A DNA stretch of 64,000 nucleotides. Source: Candidatus Calescibacterium sp. GTDB lineage: Bacteria; Calescibacteriota; Calescibacteriia; Calescibacteriales; Calescibacteriaceae. Positions 17,597-26,643 of the stretch are shown piece after piece. Location of the stretch: contig JANXBU010000003.1 of the NCBI GenBank assembly GCA_025060505.1, positions 140,984 through 204,983 on the forward strand, written 5' to 3'. Under the pieces are notes generated by a model that was not told where the DNA came from, did not search any database, and saw nothing but the letters and a program-made list of their open reading frames with translations. Position 1 is the first letter of the stretch, and the number at the start of each line of letters is the position of its first letter. The position numbers were made by a program, and so were the translations under genes.

Positions 17597-18130
17597 ATGT
17601 CTTTTGTAATATGGCTTACTGGCCTTCCGTGTTCTGGAAAAACTACAATAGCTCAGAATTTGTATAGATATTTTAAATCTAAGAATCGGAAGGTTGAAGT
17701 TATAGATGGAGATGTTATAAGACAGTATATATCAAAGGGTTTGGGTTTTTCGCGAGAGGATAGGTTTGAAAACATAAGGCGAGTAAGTTTTCTTGCAAAT
17801 ATACTTTCAAGAAATGATGTTATTGCCATAGTCGCTGTTATATCTCCGTATAGAGAGATGCGCAAGATGGCAAGAGATATGGTGGAGTCTCCATTTGTTG
17901 AGGTTTTTGTCAATGCTCCGATTGAAGTATGTAAGCAGAGAGATGTAAAGGGTATGTATAAAAAAGCAGAGATGGGTCAGATCAAGGGATTTACAGGTGT
18001 GGATGATCCATACGAGCCACCGGAGAATCCAGAAGTTGAATGCAGAACGTATATCGAAACTGTTGAACAAAGCACAAATAAAATAATAGATTTTGTCAAG
18101 AGGATGGGATACTATAAGGAAGATGTATGA
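17597..18130 (+). CDS. cysC: Adenylyl-sulfate (APS) kinase
   Basis: Phosphorylates adenosine 5'-phosphosulfate to PAPS with ATP. At 177 residues it is the stand-alone kinase form. Seen are the P-loop GLPCSGKTTIA (residues 9-19), the DGD motif (about 38-40), LGFSREDRFENIRR and the lid region KGFTGVDDPYEPPENPE, where APS binds. No sulfate adenylyltransferase gene is adjacent in the window, so it may serve sulfation or assimilation elsewhere. The ATG has no visible ribosome site. It is divergent from the beta-barrel gene, with 85 bases between. Confidence 0.95.
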   Translation: MSFVIWLTGLPCSGKTTIAQNLYRYFKSKNRKVEVIDGDVIRQYISKGLGFSREDRFENIRRVSFLANILSRNDVIAIVAVISPYREMRKMARDMVESPFVEVFVNAPIEVCKQRDVKGMYKKAEMGQIKGFTGVDDPYEPPENPEVECRTYIETVEQSTNKIIDFVKRMGYYKEDV

Positions 18131-18174
18131 GATATCAAGTACGGTATATTATAAAATATCTCTGATTTTTCACC

Positions 18175-18210
18175 GTTGTTTCAAATTTCATAGTTGTTTC
18201 AAATTTCATA
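18175..18210. repeat. Perfect 18-base tandem duplication
   Basis: The unit GTTGTTTCAAATTTCATA occurs twice head to tail, 45 bases after the cysC stop codon, in otherwise empty DNA. It is one of several two-copy duplications near gene ends in this window. Confidence 0.9.
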
Positions 18211-18294
18211 AGTTTTTCTAAAATATTGCTGGATTTGTGGATTATTGTTATTTTTTAATCAAGCATCGTAATTTTAGTTTTTGCATGGGGTGGT

Positions 18295-18801
18295 ATGCAT
18301 AAACAGAAAATGATTTCTGTTATAGAAAAAATTATAGAGTTTCTTTCCTCATCGGATGAACTTAATAACAACAAATTTAAGAACATTTTACGGAGCAGGG
18401 TATCTGAAAATTTAACGAAGATTTTATATCTTTCTTTATCTTTGGTTCATACTTTGCCTGTTGGTATTTCTGTAAAGTTGATTTCTCTTCCAGCTGATGT
18501 TATTGTTTCCCTTATTCTTGTTTGCTATCAGGTTGTTTATTTTGCAAAGAAGAACAACATTGATATAAAGAAAGACAAACGAAAGATAGCCGAAATAGTA
18601 TTTGAGTATATGCTTCCGCATATTTTGAAAAATTCATTGAGTTTAAAGAAGATATGGAGAAGAAAGTTAAAAATGAGAAACTTACCATTTATTGTCAAGG
18701 ATATTTTTAACAGATTAAAGTTTATGGAAGAATTTGAGCAAATGCTTCTTGAAGCATATCATGGTAAACGCGAAAAACATGGTTCATCTGAAAATATCTG
18801 A
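18295..18801 (+). CDS. Hypothetical protein with hydrophobic central segment
   Basis: A 168-residue protein of unknown function. The middle (about residues 45-80: HTLPVGISVKLISLPADVIVSLI and on) is hydrophobic with a conserved-looking Pro-x-Asp, followed by a polar, lysine-rich C-terminal third. This layout faintly recalls DUF697/EcsC-type membrane-associated proteins, in which an aspartate sits in such a helix; I would not assign it. A G-rich stretch (GGGGTGG) just before the ATG can serve as ribosome site. Its end overlaps the following rimI gene, suggesting a common transcript. Confidence 0.6.
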   Translation: MHKQKMISVIEKIIEFLSSSDELNNNKFKNILRSRVSENLTKILYLSLSLVHTLPVGISVKLISLPADVIVSLILVCYQVVYFAKKNNIDIKKDKRKIAEIVFEYMLPHILKNSLSLKKIWRRKLKMRNLPFIVKDIFNRLKFMEEFEQMLLEAYHGKREKHGSSENI

Positions 18802-19213
18802 GGCTGTTGAGATAAGGAAGGCAGAATTCAAAGATATACCTTGTGTTATTGAGATCGAGAGGGAATCGTTTGATGATCCATGGCCGGAGCAAGCTTTCTT
18901 CTCTTGCATTGAAAATACTTTCGTTGCACAAATCAACGGTAAAATAGTTGGATACATCATTATATCAAAAGTTCTTGATGAAGTCAATATAGACAATATA
19001 GCTGTAAAGAAAGAATACAGGAGGAACAAGATTGGTTCTTTGCTTATGAATTTTGTTTTGCAAAATAATCCTGGTTGTTCCTTTTTCCTTGAAGTAAGAC
19101 CATCTAATGTTTCTGCCATAAGCTTCTATAAAAAGTTTGGTTTCAGAGAGATATACAGAAGAAAGAATTACTACCGGAATGAGGACGCAATAGTTATGGC
19201 AAGATATAGCTGA
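18779..19213 (+). CDS. rimI: GNAT acetyltransferase, RimI-like (ribosomal protein S18 N-acetyltransferase)
   Basis: RimI acetylates the N-terminal alanine of ribosomal protein S18 using acetyl-CoA. The protein has the RimI-like opening IRKAEFKDIPCVIEIERESF and DPWPEQAF, the beta-4/beta-5 region VDNIAVKKEYRR with the acetyl-CoA loop RRNKIGSLL, and EVRPSNVSAISFYKKFGF. I place the start at the ATG 18779; an ATG at 18761 and a TTG at 18734 in the same frame would give longer forms that lie wholly within the overlap with the upstream gene. RimI and other GNATs of the same subfamily cannot be separated with certainty by eye. Confidence 0.85.
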   Translation: MVHLKISEAVEIRKAEFKDIPCVIEIERESFDDPWPEQAFFSCIENTFVAQINGKIVGYIIISKVLDEVNIDNIAVKKEYRRNKIGSLLMNFVLQNNPGCSFFLEVRPSNVSAISFYKKFGFREIYRRKNYYRNEDAIVMARYS

Positions 19214-19283
19214 ACAATTTTTTGAGTTGCTTCTGAGTTTTTTCGTTACTATAGTTTTTGTTAGAGTTTTTCTGAGATTCTTT

Positions 19284-19321
19284 TTGTTCTATATTTTATC
19301 TATTGTTCTATATTTTATCTA
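19284..19321. repeat. Perfect 19-base tandem duplication spanning the ferredoxin stop codon
   Basis: TTGTTCTATATTTTATCTA is present twice without spacer. The second copy contains the ferredoxin stop codon (19315-19317, minus strand), so the duplication copied the gene's tail into the downstream DNA. Confidence 0.9.
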
Positions 19322-19596
19322 GCTACTTCTTGTTTCTTTCTCTTGTAGTATTCTGCGTTCTTTTCTATAAAACTTCTCCATTTTTCGGGTAGAGATGACT
19401 CAGGAAATATAGCATTTACGGGACATACAGGTTCGCAAGCTCCGCAGTCTATACATTCTTGCGGATCTATATAAAGTTGCTCCTCTTTTTCAAATTCTGC
19501 TTCATCCTTTTTCGGATGAATACAATCAACAGGACATACCTCGGTACATGCTGTATCCTTTACTCCAATGCATGGTTCCGCGATTATGTAAGCCAT
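19315..19596 (-). CDS. fdxA: Seven-iron-type ferredoxin (FdxA-like)
   Basis: A 93-residue soluble electron carrier. The N-terminal cluster motif is PCIGVKDTACTEVCPVDC and the second is CIDCGACEPVCP, the arrangement seen in ferredoxins with one [3Fe-4S] and one [4Fe-4S] cluster, with the C-terminal extension WRSFIEKNAEYYKRK also typical. The first motif has a longer spacing between the first two cysteines (C-x7-C) than in 8Fe clostridial ferredoxins. There is a strong GGAGG about ten bases before the ATG. No obvious partner oxidoreductase is adjacent. Confidence 0.92.
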   Translation of the reverse strand: MAYIIAEPCIGVKDTACTEVCPVDCIHPKKDEAEFEKEEQLYIDPQECIDCGACEPVCPVNAIFPESSLPEKWRSFIEKNAEYYKRKKQEVAR

Positions 19597-19763
19597 CTGC
19601 TCTAATTACCTCCTTCAATGAATTATTATTTGATATGTATTTTTATGTTTTTTTTACAGAAATTCTCTTATTTGATTTATAGTTTGCAAAAACTTTGATT
19701 TTTTGGATTGTTTTGAATATTTTGTAAAATTTTAATTTTGCAAAATTCTAATCTTCCTGAATT

Positions 19764-20726
19764 GTGTCTTCTCTGAAGAAAATGTTTCAAGAAGCTCTTG
19801 ATATATCAAGGGAAGGACTTGGAAAGTTCTATCCAGCTTGTGCTGTTGGTATTGGAGATTTTTATGGTCTATATGAGAAATATTTTGAGTGCGCTGATAA
19901 TTCATTTTTTGATGTTGCATCTATAACAAAGCCTATTGTTGGGAGTAATTTGGTACTTAAATTAGATCTATTGAACAATGAAGTTGCTGAACTCTTACCA
20001 GAACCAAAGTTTGATTATGACAGAAAAATGAAAATAAAAGTTGCAGATATACTGAAGCATAGCGCAGGTTTTGTTGCTCACTATCCTTTGTTTGAATCTG
20101 TTGAGAATATGGAACCGAGTTATCAAACACGTAGTATTATTATGAACGAAGCTTGGAATCTGCAACTTGGAGAAGGAAACACAATAGTGTACAGCGATAT
20201 TGGCTTTATAGTTCTTACATATTACATCGAGAACAAAGCAAAAAAGAGAGTAGATGAACTTTTTTACAGCTATATGAATTTCAGAGATATGTTTTATCTC
20301 AAAGACATATCAGATAAATCAAAAGTTGTTCCAACATCTTATACAACAAGAGTTCATGATGAAAATTCTTACTACATGATGGGAGTTTCACTTCATGCTG
20401 GACTTTTTTCTAATATCACAGGATTAGCAGAAGCTATAAGGTATATAATACAGAATTTCAAGGAGATGTTTTTGGAAAAGGGTATGAATGAGATACATGG
20501 AGGAGAAAGATTCTTTTTGGGTTTTGATTCATTTGTACATAATGGTAAGATACTCTTTGGACACCTTGGTTTTACAGGTTGTGGATTTTGGATTGATTTT
20601 CAGAGTGAAACTTATGCTATATTTCTTTCAAATAGAGTTTTTCCTTCAACAGGTAGAAACCCATCTCAGGCACCAGAGGGTTTTATGAAAATAAGAAAGA
20701 GAATATGGCAACTTTTGTGTGAGTAG
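19764..20726 (+). CDS. Beta-lactamase-fold serine hydrolase (class C/EstB-like)
   Basis: A 320-residue protein of the beta-lactamase/penicillin-binding/esterase fold. The catalytic Ser and Lys are in ASITKPIV (SxxK, about residue 54) and the second motif is YSDIG (YxN replaced by YSD, common in esterase-like members). HLGFTG near residue 272 matches the KTG-equivalent HxG. There is no signal peptide, so it is probably cytoplasmic, which argues for an esterase, peptidase or amidase rather than a true beta-lactamase. The start is a GTG; an ATG six codons later is an alternative. It stands alone between fdxA and gmk. Confidence 0.82.
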   Translation: MSSLKKMFQEALDISREGLGKFYPACAVGIGDFYGLYEKYFECADNSFFDVASITKPIVGSNLVLKLDLLNNEVAELLPEPKFDYDRKMKIKVADILKHSAGFVAHYPLFESVENMEPSYQTRSIIMNEAWNLQLGEGNTIVYSDIGFIVLTYYIENKAKKRVDELFYSYMNFRDMFYLKDISDKSKVVPTSYTTRVHDENSYYMMGVSLHAGLFSNITGLAEAIRYIIQNFKEMFLEKGMNEIHGGERFFLGFDSFVHNGKILFGHLGFTGCGFWIDFQSETYAIFLSNRVFPSTGRNPSQAPEGFMKIRKRIWQLLCE

Positions 20727-20772
20727 AAAATCTCTTAATTTCTTCATGTGATTTTAGAGAAGCAGTTTGAGA

Positions 20773-21339
20773 TTAATTTTTTGAAATTGCTTCTTTTATT
20801 ACTCTTTTTATCTCTTCAAAGGCTTTTTCAAGATTATCATTTACTATAACATAATCAAACATGTGCGCTTTGCTGATTTCATCAATAGCTCTTTGAAGTC
20901 TCTTTTCGGCATCTTTTGTATCTTTTCTCATAATTATTCTTCTTTTGAGTTCTTCTATACTTGGAGGTTTTATGAATATAAGAAAAGATTCTTTGCCAAG
21001 TTTTTCTTTTATAGATTGAGCCCCTTGTACGTCTACATCAAGCAGAAGGATCTTTTTATCTTCAGTGGCTTTTTGGATATTTGATTTTGGCGTTCCATAA
21101 AAATTTCCGTGTACCAAAGCCCATTCAAGAAATTCGTCGTTTTTTATCATATTCTCAAACTTCTCTCTTGATACGAAAAAGTAATCCTTACCTTCAATTT
21201 CGTTCTTTCTTTTTTCTCTTGTTGTAAAAGATACGGAAAACATAAGTTTATCTTTCAGATCAGCGTCAGATAATATCTTGTTTATCAGGGTTGTTTTGCC
21301 AACGCCAGATGGTCCAGATACAACAATAGCTTTGAGCAT
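20773..21339 (-). CDS. gmk: Guanylate kinase
   Basis: Phosphorylates GMP or dGMP to the diphosphate with ATP. At 188 residues it has normal length. The P-loop SGPSGVGKTTL (residues 8-18), the GMP-binding segment FTTREKRKNEIEGKDYFFV and EWALVHGNFYGTP, and the LLDVDVQG motif are all present. It starts six bases after the stop of thrC and is presumably co-transcribed with it. No rpoZ follows, unlike the gmk-rpoZ order of many bacteria; rpoZ is at 40730. Confidence 0.96.
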   Translation of the reverse strand: MLKAIVVSGPSGVGKTTLINKILSDADLKDKLMFSVSFTTREKRKNEIEGKDYFFVSREKFENMIKNDEFLEWALVHGNFYGTPKSNIQKATEDKKILLLDVDVQGAQSIKEKLGKESFLIFIKPPSIEELKRRIIMRKDTKDAEKRLQRAIDEISKAHMFDYVIVNDNLEKAFEEIKRVIKEAISKN

Positions 21340-21345
21340 GTTTTT

Positions 21346-22521
21346 TTATGTTGATAAGAAATCAGATGAAAAATCCTGTGTCATAATTTCGTTCTTAAGA
21401 CTTCTTTTTTCTTGTGATTTTTTTACTTCTTCTTCTATGATCTTTTTTATTGAGTGGAAGTTTGGTTCAACAATTATCTCTTTTGTTTTGATGAAATCAA
21501 GTACTGCTTGTGGATCTTTCAGTCCGTTTCCTGTTAGCGTGCATACCACAACGCAATCTTTTGATAATCTTCTGTTTTTTGCAAGTTTTATCAATCCCGC
21601 AACAGATGCAGATGAAGAGAGCTCGCAAAATATACCTTCACATTGACTAAGTATTCTGTAAGATTTTATAATTTCATCATCTTCGACTGAATCAATTACT
21701 CCATCTGATTCTTCCTTTGCAAGCTTAGCTTTTTCCCAGTTTACTGGATTCCCTATTCTTATTGCTGAAGCTACAGTTTTTGGATCTTTGATAGGATGTC
21801 CTTTAACTATTGGAGATGCTCCGGCTGCTTGAATTCCGCACATTTTGGGAAGGTTTTTTATCTTTTTGATTTCAAAGTATTCTTTGTATCCTAACCAGTA
21901 TGCATATATGTTTGCTGCGTTTCCAACCGGAAGAAAGTGGTAGTCTGGGGCATATCCTAGAAAATCGCATATTTCAAACGATGCAGTTTTTTGTCCCTGG
22001 ATTCTCCAAGGATTTATGGAATTTACGATAAACAATCCAAAATCATCGGCTATTTTTTTAACTATGTTCATAGCATCGTCAAAGTTTCCTTTTATTTTTA
22101 TGATTTTTGCACCATAGGCTATTGCTTGAACTAACTTCCCGAGAGTTATCCCTTTTTCTGGAACGACAACGAAGACAGGGATTCCAGCTCTTGCCCCGTA
22201 TGCGGCCGCGGAGGCTGAGGTATTACCTGTTGAAGCACATATTAGTGCCTTTGAATTTATATCTCTTGCACGGGTAACTGCGACTGTCATCCCCCTGTCT
22301 TTGAATGATGCTGTTGGATTGAGTCCCTCATACTTAAAGTATATTTTTCCGGAAAATCCAATTTCACGCAACTCTCTCTGTAAAAATACGGATTCTATAA
22401 GTGGTGTGTTGCCTTCATGTAGGGTAATATAAGGAGCTTTAAGACTATCGGAGCCTACTTTTATAAAATCCCTATATCTTTGAATAACTCCCTTCCAAGC
22501 TAGATTATTACTATCGTCCAC
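21346..22521 (-). CDS. thrC: Threonine synthase
   Basis: A PLP enzyme converting O-phosphohomoserine to threonine. The PLP lysine is in NPTASFKDRGM (about residue 72), the phosphate-binding region includes ASTGNTSASAAAYGA, and CTLTGNGLKDP near residue 337 is typical of the short-chain bacterial threonine synthases. At 391 residues it has the usual length plus a tail of about 45 residues. The start is a GTG at 22521 with no strong ribosome site. The leader between the upstream gene and this start contains two hairpins (22595-22644) that might regulate it. Confidence 0.95.
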   Translation of the reverse strand: MDDSNNLAWKGVIQRYRDFIKVGSDSLKAPYITLHEGNTPLIESVFLQRELREIGFSGKIYFKYEGLNPTASFKDRGMTVAVTRARDINSKALICASTGNTSASAAAYGARAGIPVFVVVPEKGITLGKLVQAIAYGAKIIKIKGNFDDAMNIVKKIADDFGLFIVNSINPWRIQGQKTASFEICDFLGYAPDYHFLPVGNAANIYAYWLGYKEYFEIKKIKNLPKMCGIQAAGASPIVKGHPIKDPKTVASAIRIGNPVNWEKAKLAKEESDGVIDSVEDDEIIKSYRILSQCEGIFCELSSSASVAGLIKLAKNRRLSKDCVVVCTLTGNGLKDPQAVLDFIKTKEIIVEPNFHSIKKIIEEEVKKSQEKRSLKNEIMTQDFSSDFLST

Positions 22522-22594
22522 GGAGTGTCAAATATAATATTCCTTTACACTAAAGAAAATTTCAAATATTCCGAAAAAGTTTATATACATACAC

Positions 22595-22644
22595 GGAAGG
22601 TCACCTTTCTTGCAGAAGCGGTTTGGGTTCCTGCCCACCGCTTC
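22595..22644 (-). promoter_or_regulatory. Two adjacent hairpins in the thrC leader
   Basis: A GC-rich patch in an AT-rich leader. Hairpin one pairs GGAAGG (22595-22600) with CCTTTC (22604-22609) over a three-base loop. Hairpin two (22615-22644) pairs GAAGCGG with CCGCTTC, continues as TGGG with CCCA after a two-base bulge, and has a six-base loop: 11 pairs. There is no T-run as in a terminator. I could not match it to a known riboswitch class. The strand is assumed from the position upstream of thrC; the structure could also mark the 3' end of the upstream MDR gene. Confidence 0.55.
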
Positions 22645-22747
22645 AAAATCTACAAAAATATAGAAAAATATTCAAAGCTACGAAAAAAGATTCAGGTTCA
22701 TAATTTTTGAGATTCTAGTTGTATTTTTCTTGTTGATTTACTTGAAT

Positions 22748-23692
22748 TTACATAACTATTCCTATTTTACCGTCTTTTGTATTCATACTTTCTATTGCTT
22801 TGTGTATTTCTTCAAGTTTGAACTTCCGCCAGACTTTGACTTTTAGTTTTCTAGCGATTGAAATAAGTTCAATCATCTCTTTGCGAGACCCACCTGTTGC
22901 ACCTAAAATACTAAGCTCTTTTGAATAAAGTTCAAAAATGTCGAAAGAAACCGTTCTTCCTGTAAGAACTCCAAAGGTTATGAATCTTCCTCCTTTTTTT
23001 AGAAGTTTTATAGAATGTTCAAAGGTTTTCTCTCCAAGTGGATCTACGACCACATCAAAGTATCCTTTAAATCTGCTGATTTGCTCAAATGGAATTAGCT
23101 CATCTGCACCGAGTTCTTTGAGCCAATCTGCTTTTCTTCTGGAAAATGCAAAGACCTCTGCACCTTTGAGTTTTGCTATTTGAACAGAGAACATACCTGT
23201 GTTTCCTGTTGCACCAATCACAGCAACTCTGCTACCGAGATTTACATTTTTCAGAGCGTGATACGCAGTCAGAGCTCCAACAGGTAAGCTTGATGCAAGC
23301 TCTTGAGAAATATCTGAGTCAATTTGGAAAATATTTTTCTCCGGAACCAAACAGAATTCGCAAAATCCACCGTTAGTTGAGACTCCGAATATCTCCCCGG
23401 TACACAACATTTCTCTTTCAGAAAAACAGTGTTCGCAATTACCGCAGAAGAGGCGAGGATAAACTATAACTCTTTTGCCTTTATGAGTTCCTTCAATAAC
23501 TTCTCCGTATATTTCAACTCCGGGTATGTGTGGAATTGGTTTTACATCTCTTTTCCCCATTATGGTGAATATATCTATTGGATTTAGTGTAGCTTCTATT
23601 ACTCTTACAATGGAGAATCCTTCTTTTGGTCTGGGTTCTTCAATATTTACTACTTCAATTTTGCCGAAGTTCTCAAAAACTACCGACTTCAT
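22748..23692 (-). CDS. Zinc-type medium-chain alcohol dehydrogenase
   Basis: A 314-residue MDR-family NAD(P)-dependent dehydrogenase. The N-terminal GroES-like domain has NPIDIFTIMG, the GVE motif and a structural zinc loop CGNCEHCFSEREMLC with four cysteines. The Rossmann domain has VAVIGATGNTG (a GxGxxG variant). The catalytic zinc site is atypical: the first ligand position is in TLNPIDIF rather than a clear CxxD, so it may be a quinone-reductase-like member of the family. No substrate is suggested by its neighbours. The gene lies upstream of thrC with a 226-base gap. Confidence 0.85.
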   Translation of the reverse strand: MKSVVFENFGKIEVVNIEEPRPKEGFSIVRVIEATLNPIDIFTIMGKRDVKPIPHIPGVEIYGEVIEGTHKGKRVIVYPRLFCGNCEHCFSEREMLCTGEIFGVSTNGGFCEFCLVPEKNIFQIDSDISQELASSLPVGALTAYHALKNVNLGSRVAVIGATGNTGMFSVQIAKLKGAEVFAFSRRKADWLKELGADELIPFEQISRFKGYFDVVVDPLGEKTFEHSIKLLKKGGRFITFGVLTGRTVSFDIFELYSKELSILGATGGSRKEMIELISIARKLKVKVWRKFKLEEIHKAIESMNTKDGKIGIVM

Positions 23693-23838
23693 AGTAAGAA
23701 ATTTTATTCATTATGATTGTTTTGGGCTCGTTAGTGTAAGTATGTGTCATTTTTTGGAAGAAATTGCAACTTTGGTCATAACAAAAAATTTAAGATACAT
23801 AACTGATTGTAATCGGCGAATGCTTTGAGACAAAGTAG

Positions 23839-24636
23839 CTACAAAGAAGATATACTTGGCTGAGATATTCTTCCTTGTAATTTGAATTTCTGCGCTGGTA
23901 GGTTTATTATCTTCGTTTTTACATCCAAGACTAAATCTAATTCTGAGTTCATAAGTTCTTTTTTGAGATTAATTTTCCCCGTTATTGTACCTTCTATATC
24001 TCCTCCTTTGCTTTGGAATTTTATTATACGCAGAACTCCGGATTCGATATTTCCTATGAATTCTGTTTCACCTAAGGTTATTTCACCTTCAAATAATTGC
24101 CATCCGCTTATTTCAAAGGTCAGCTTATTTGAGAAAATCTCTATTTTACCGAATGATTTTTCTATTTCTGAAATTTGGTCTAGATCTATGTTCAAGAAAA
24201 CTTCTCCTTTGCCTCTGAATTTATCAAGAGGTATTTCATATAGCTCTATTTTTCCTTTTATATTTATTGAGTCTATGTTGAAGTTTTGCTCCTTTTTGAT
24301 TAGGCTGAGCCAAGTTTTCAGATCAGTTCCAGATGATACTGCAGAAATTTTTAGGTCAGCTTTCCCGAAGGGAAATGTGAATGGAAGAAGTAATGAGGGA
24401 TATAATTGCACATATGAGAATTTTGCTGTTTTGTTATCTGTAATTTTAAGATCTACGCCGGAGAAATAAAGTCCGAATGGAAAAATCAGATCTATTTTAT
24501 CAATCCTGACTATATCTTGGTTTACATTTATGAGTTTCTTTACGAGATCTGATGGAAAGAAGAAATATATTCCGGCAAATACTCCAAGAAAAAAAAGGGA
24601 GACATAGAAAAGAATTTTTTTGAATTTTTTGAGCAT
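23839..24636 (-). CDS. gspN: GspN-like protein of the type II secretion group
   Basis: A 265-residue protein with one N-terminal membrane anchor (about residues 8-27) and a beta-rich exported domain. The layout and the segment GGDIEGTITGKINLKKELMNSELDL match the GspN family, an accessory inner-membrane/periplasmic component found with type II secretion genes in many deep-branching and deltaproteobacterial lineages. No other secretion gene is in the window, so the assignment rests on sequence pattern alone. It may alternatively belong to the broader AsmA-like superfamily. Confidence 0.65.
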   Translation of the reverse strand: MLKKFKKILFYVSLFFLGVFAGIYFFFPSDLVKKLINVNQDIVRIDKIDLIFPFGLYFSGVDLKITDNKTAKFSYVQLYPSLLLPFTFPFGKADLKISAVSSGTDLKTWLSLIKKEQNFNIDSINIKGKIELYEIPLDKFRGKGEVFLNIDLDQISEIEKSFGKIEIFSNKLTFEISGWQLFEGEITLGETEFIGNIESGVLRIIKFQSKGGDIEGTITGKINLKKELMNSELDLVLDVKTKIINLPAQKFKLQGRISQPSISSL

Positions 24637-24774
24637 CTCTAATTTCTTATCAAGTTTAATTTCCTGTCAGTATATTACAATAAGTTTAATTTTCTGGTTC
24701 AATCAGAGCCAAAAATGCAGGGCAATTCTTTAAAATTGCAAAAGCTTCAAAATGATATATAAAATTTAAAAAAG

Positions 24775-25101
24775 ATGTCAAAAAAGATAGAAGATATATC
24801 TTCATCTGTTTCATTTGTTCTTAAAGAATATGATAGGGATATATGGGCTTGTGTTGAGATTATGAAAAATTGGAGGATGATAGGAGGAAAGACTAAGCCG
24901 AAGAGTTTGACTCTGAAAAACGGAGTTTTGAGAATAAGCACTTATGACTCTGCTTTGAGAAATTTTATAAGTATCAGTGAGCAGAAGATAATTCACAAAA
25001 TAAACAAAGAAATTCTGAAAGAAGATATTGTAAAGAAGTTAGAGGTTTTTGGAGTTCAGGTTCCAATATACAAAAGATTTTCTACGAAGCTGAATAAATA
25101 A
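24775..25101 (+). CDS. DciA-like protein (DUF721)
   Basis: A 108-residue protein matching the DUF721 pattern: a tryptophan segment NWRMIGG, then KPKSLTLKNGVLRIST and ALRNFISISEQKIIHKIN, ending in a short beta segment. In bacteria without DnaC, DUF721 proteins (DciA) help load the replicative helicase DnaB. It stands alone, divergent from the GspN-like gene, and is followed 105 bases later by the GldG-like gene. The family call is reasonable; the replication role is transferred from characterised homologues. Confidence 0.75.
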   Translation: MSKKIEDISSSVSFVLKEYDRDIWACVEIMKNWRMIGGKTKPKSLTLKNGVLRISTYDSALRNFISISEQKIIHKINKEILKEDIVKKLEVFGVQVPIYKRFSTKLNK

Positions 25102-25206
25102 CTAGATGCAAATAATTTGAAAAATATATAATCTGAACTATATAAATTATTTGGTAGTTATTATATTTTTTTAATACTGAGGTTATTACACAAATAAATT
25201 AGGATT

Positions 25207-26634
25207 ATGAAAATAACATTGAGAACGTTTTCATTTTGGACAAACTTTCTTGTTTCAACGGCTGTGTTGGTAGGAATATTGGTTATAGTGAACCTGGTTT
25301 CTTACAGATACTATTATATAAGAGATCTTACAGAGGAGAAGGTCTATTCCCTTTCGGAGCAGACGAAAAACATTTTGAAGGAGCTTGAGAAAAAAGTCAA
25401 GGAGGAAGGGAAGGAATTCAAAGTTCTTGCTTTTATGAGGGAGGATAGTCCGGAGACAAAAAAGTTTCAAGATATAATGCAGATTTACAAATATGAATCT
25501 CCTGCTTTCAAGTGGGAGATAGTTGATCCGGAAAAGAAACCACAGATTGCTGCTAATTACGATATAAGAGAACTTGGAACTTTCGTTTTTCAGTTGGGAG
25601 AAAGAAAATTGAAAGTAAGCCTTGATTTTGATGATCCTACGAAAACTCCGGAATCAGAGATTACAAATTCAATTTTGAAGCTTGTTAGAGTTGATGAACC
25701 GCAGGTTTGTTTTGTTGAAGGACATGGAGAGAAGGATCCAAACGATACCGGCCAACTTGGGCTCTCTGAGTTAGCATTAGCTCTGAAAGATGAAGGTTTC
25801 AGAACAATAAAGATAAGGGCTTGGGAAGAAGGAGCTTTGCAGCAGTGCAATGTTTTGTTTGTAGCAGGTCCGGTTGTAGGTTTTTCTGACGCGGAGATTA
25901 AAGCTATATCAGAATATTTACTTCTGGGTGGCAGAGCTGTGTTTCTATCTGATCCGGATTCAAAAGATAATATACAAAGTATTCTTGAACCTTGGGGTAT
26001 AGGTCTTGATAATGTTATAATAGTTGATCCAAATTCTCGAGCTCTGGGAGTTTCGCCTGCGATGCCGATTGTTATTCAGTATGATGAAACTCATCCTATA
26101 ACTCGTGGTTTCAAAATTGGGGTTATAACAAGACTAACTCGCAGAGTTTTCATAAAGGGTAGAGTTCAGGGGATTGATGCAACAGAAATCGCAAGGACTT
26201 CTGAATCCTCATGGGCGGAGAATGACTGGGCATCTGGAACTGTTTCTTTTGAGATGGGAAAAGATATAAGAGGTCCAGTTCCGGTTGCAGTCGCTGTTTC
26301 CGGTATTCCGGGAACCGCTGGTGGCGAAGTTGTATATGGTACTATGCAAAACCCAGCAACTACGCAAGCGAGAATCGTTGTAATTGGAGATTCAGATCTT
26401 GTGGCAAATGGATTTATATCATTGCTTGGGAACAAAAACTTTATTCTTAATGTTGTAAACTGGGTTGCAGAAAGGGGAGAACTTATAGCTATAAGACCAA
26501 AAGAAAGGAAAAGAAGAACCCTGGTTCTTACGCCAAGTCAAATAGGCACGATAAGAAATATATTTTTATTTGGCATACCTATTTTCTTCATAGCACTTTC
26601 TGCTTTAACCTATCTGAGAAAGAGAAGATTGTGA
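25207..26634 (+). CDS. GldG-like ABC-type auxiliary protein
   Basis: A 475-residue membrane-anchored protein. It has an N-terminal span (about residues 10-34), a periplasmic part with the GldG/ABC_transp_aux features YSLSEQTKNILKELE and VCFVEGHGEKDPND, and a C-terminal span (about 449-468) followed by a basic tail. GldG-type proteins accompany an ABC ATPase and a permease; in Bacteroidetes they act in gliding and type IX secretion, but elsewhere the role is unknown. Here the ATPase and permease are absent: the next gene upstream is DciA-like. It is followed nine bases later by the DUF4340 gene. Confidence 0.85.
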   Translation: MKITLRTFSFWTNFLVSTAVLVGILVIVNLVSYRYYYIRDLTEEKVYSLSEQTKNILKELEKKVKEEGKEFKVLAFMREDSPETKKFQDIMQIYKYESPAFKWEIVDPEKKPQIAANYDIRELGTFVFQLGERKLKVSLDFDDPTKTPESEITNSILKLVRVDEPQVCFVEGHGEKDPNDTGQLGLSELALALKDEGFRTIKIRAWEEGALQQCNVLFVAGPVVGFSDAEIKAISEYLLLGGRAVFLSDPDSKDNIQSILEPWGIGLDNVIIVDPNSRALGVSPAMPIVIQYDETHPITRGFKIGVITRLTRRVFIKGRVQGIDATEIARTSESSWAENDWASGTVSFEMGKDIRGPVPVAVAVSGIPGTAGGEVVYGTMQNPATTQARIVVIGDSDLVANGFISLLGNKNFILNVVNWVAERGELIAIRPKERKRRTLVLTPSQIGTIRNIFLFGIPIFFIALSALTYLRKRRL

Positions 26635-26643
26635 TTTTTCGCT

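Noticed and set aside
18734-18778. Longer rimI start at TTG 18734
   Set aside because: TTG with no ribosome site and wholly inside the upstream gene; the conserved part starts after 18779.
22595-22644. Known riboswitch (for example fluoride, SAM, cobalamin, glutamine or c-di-GMP classes) in the thrC leader
   Set aside because: None of the conserved core sequences of these classes is present; only the secondary structure is clear.
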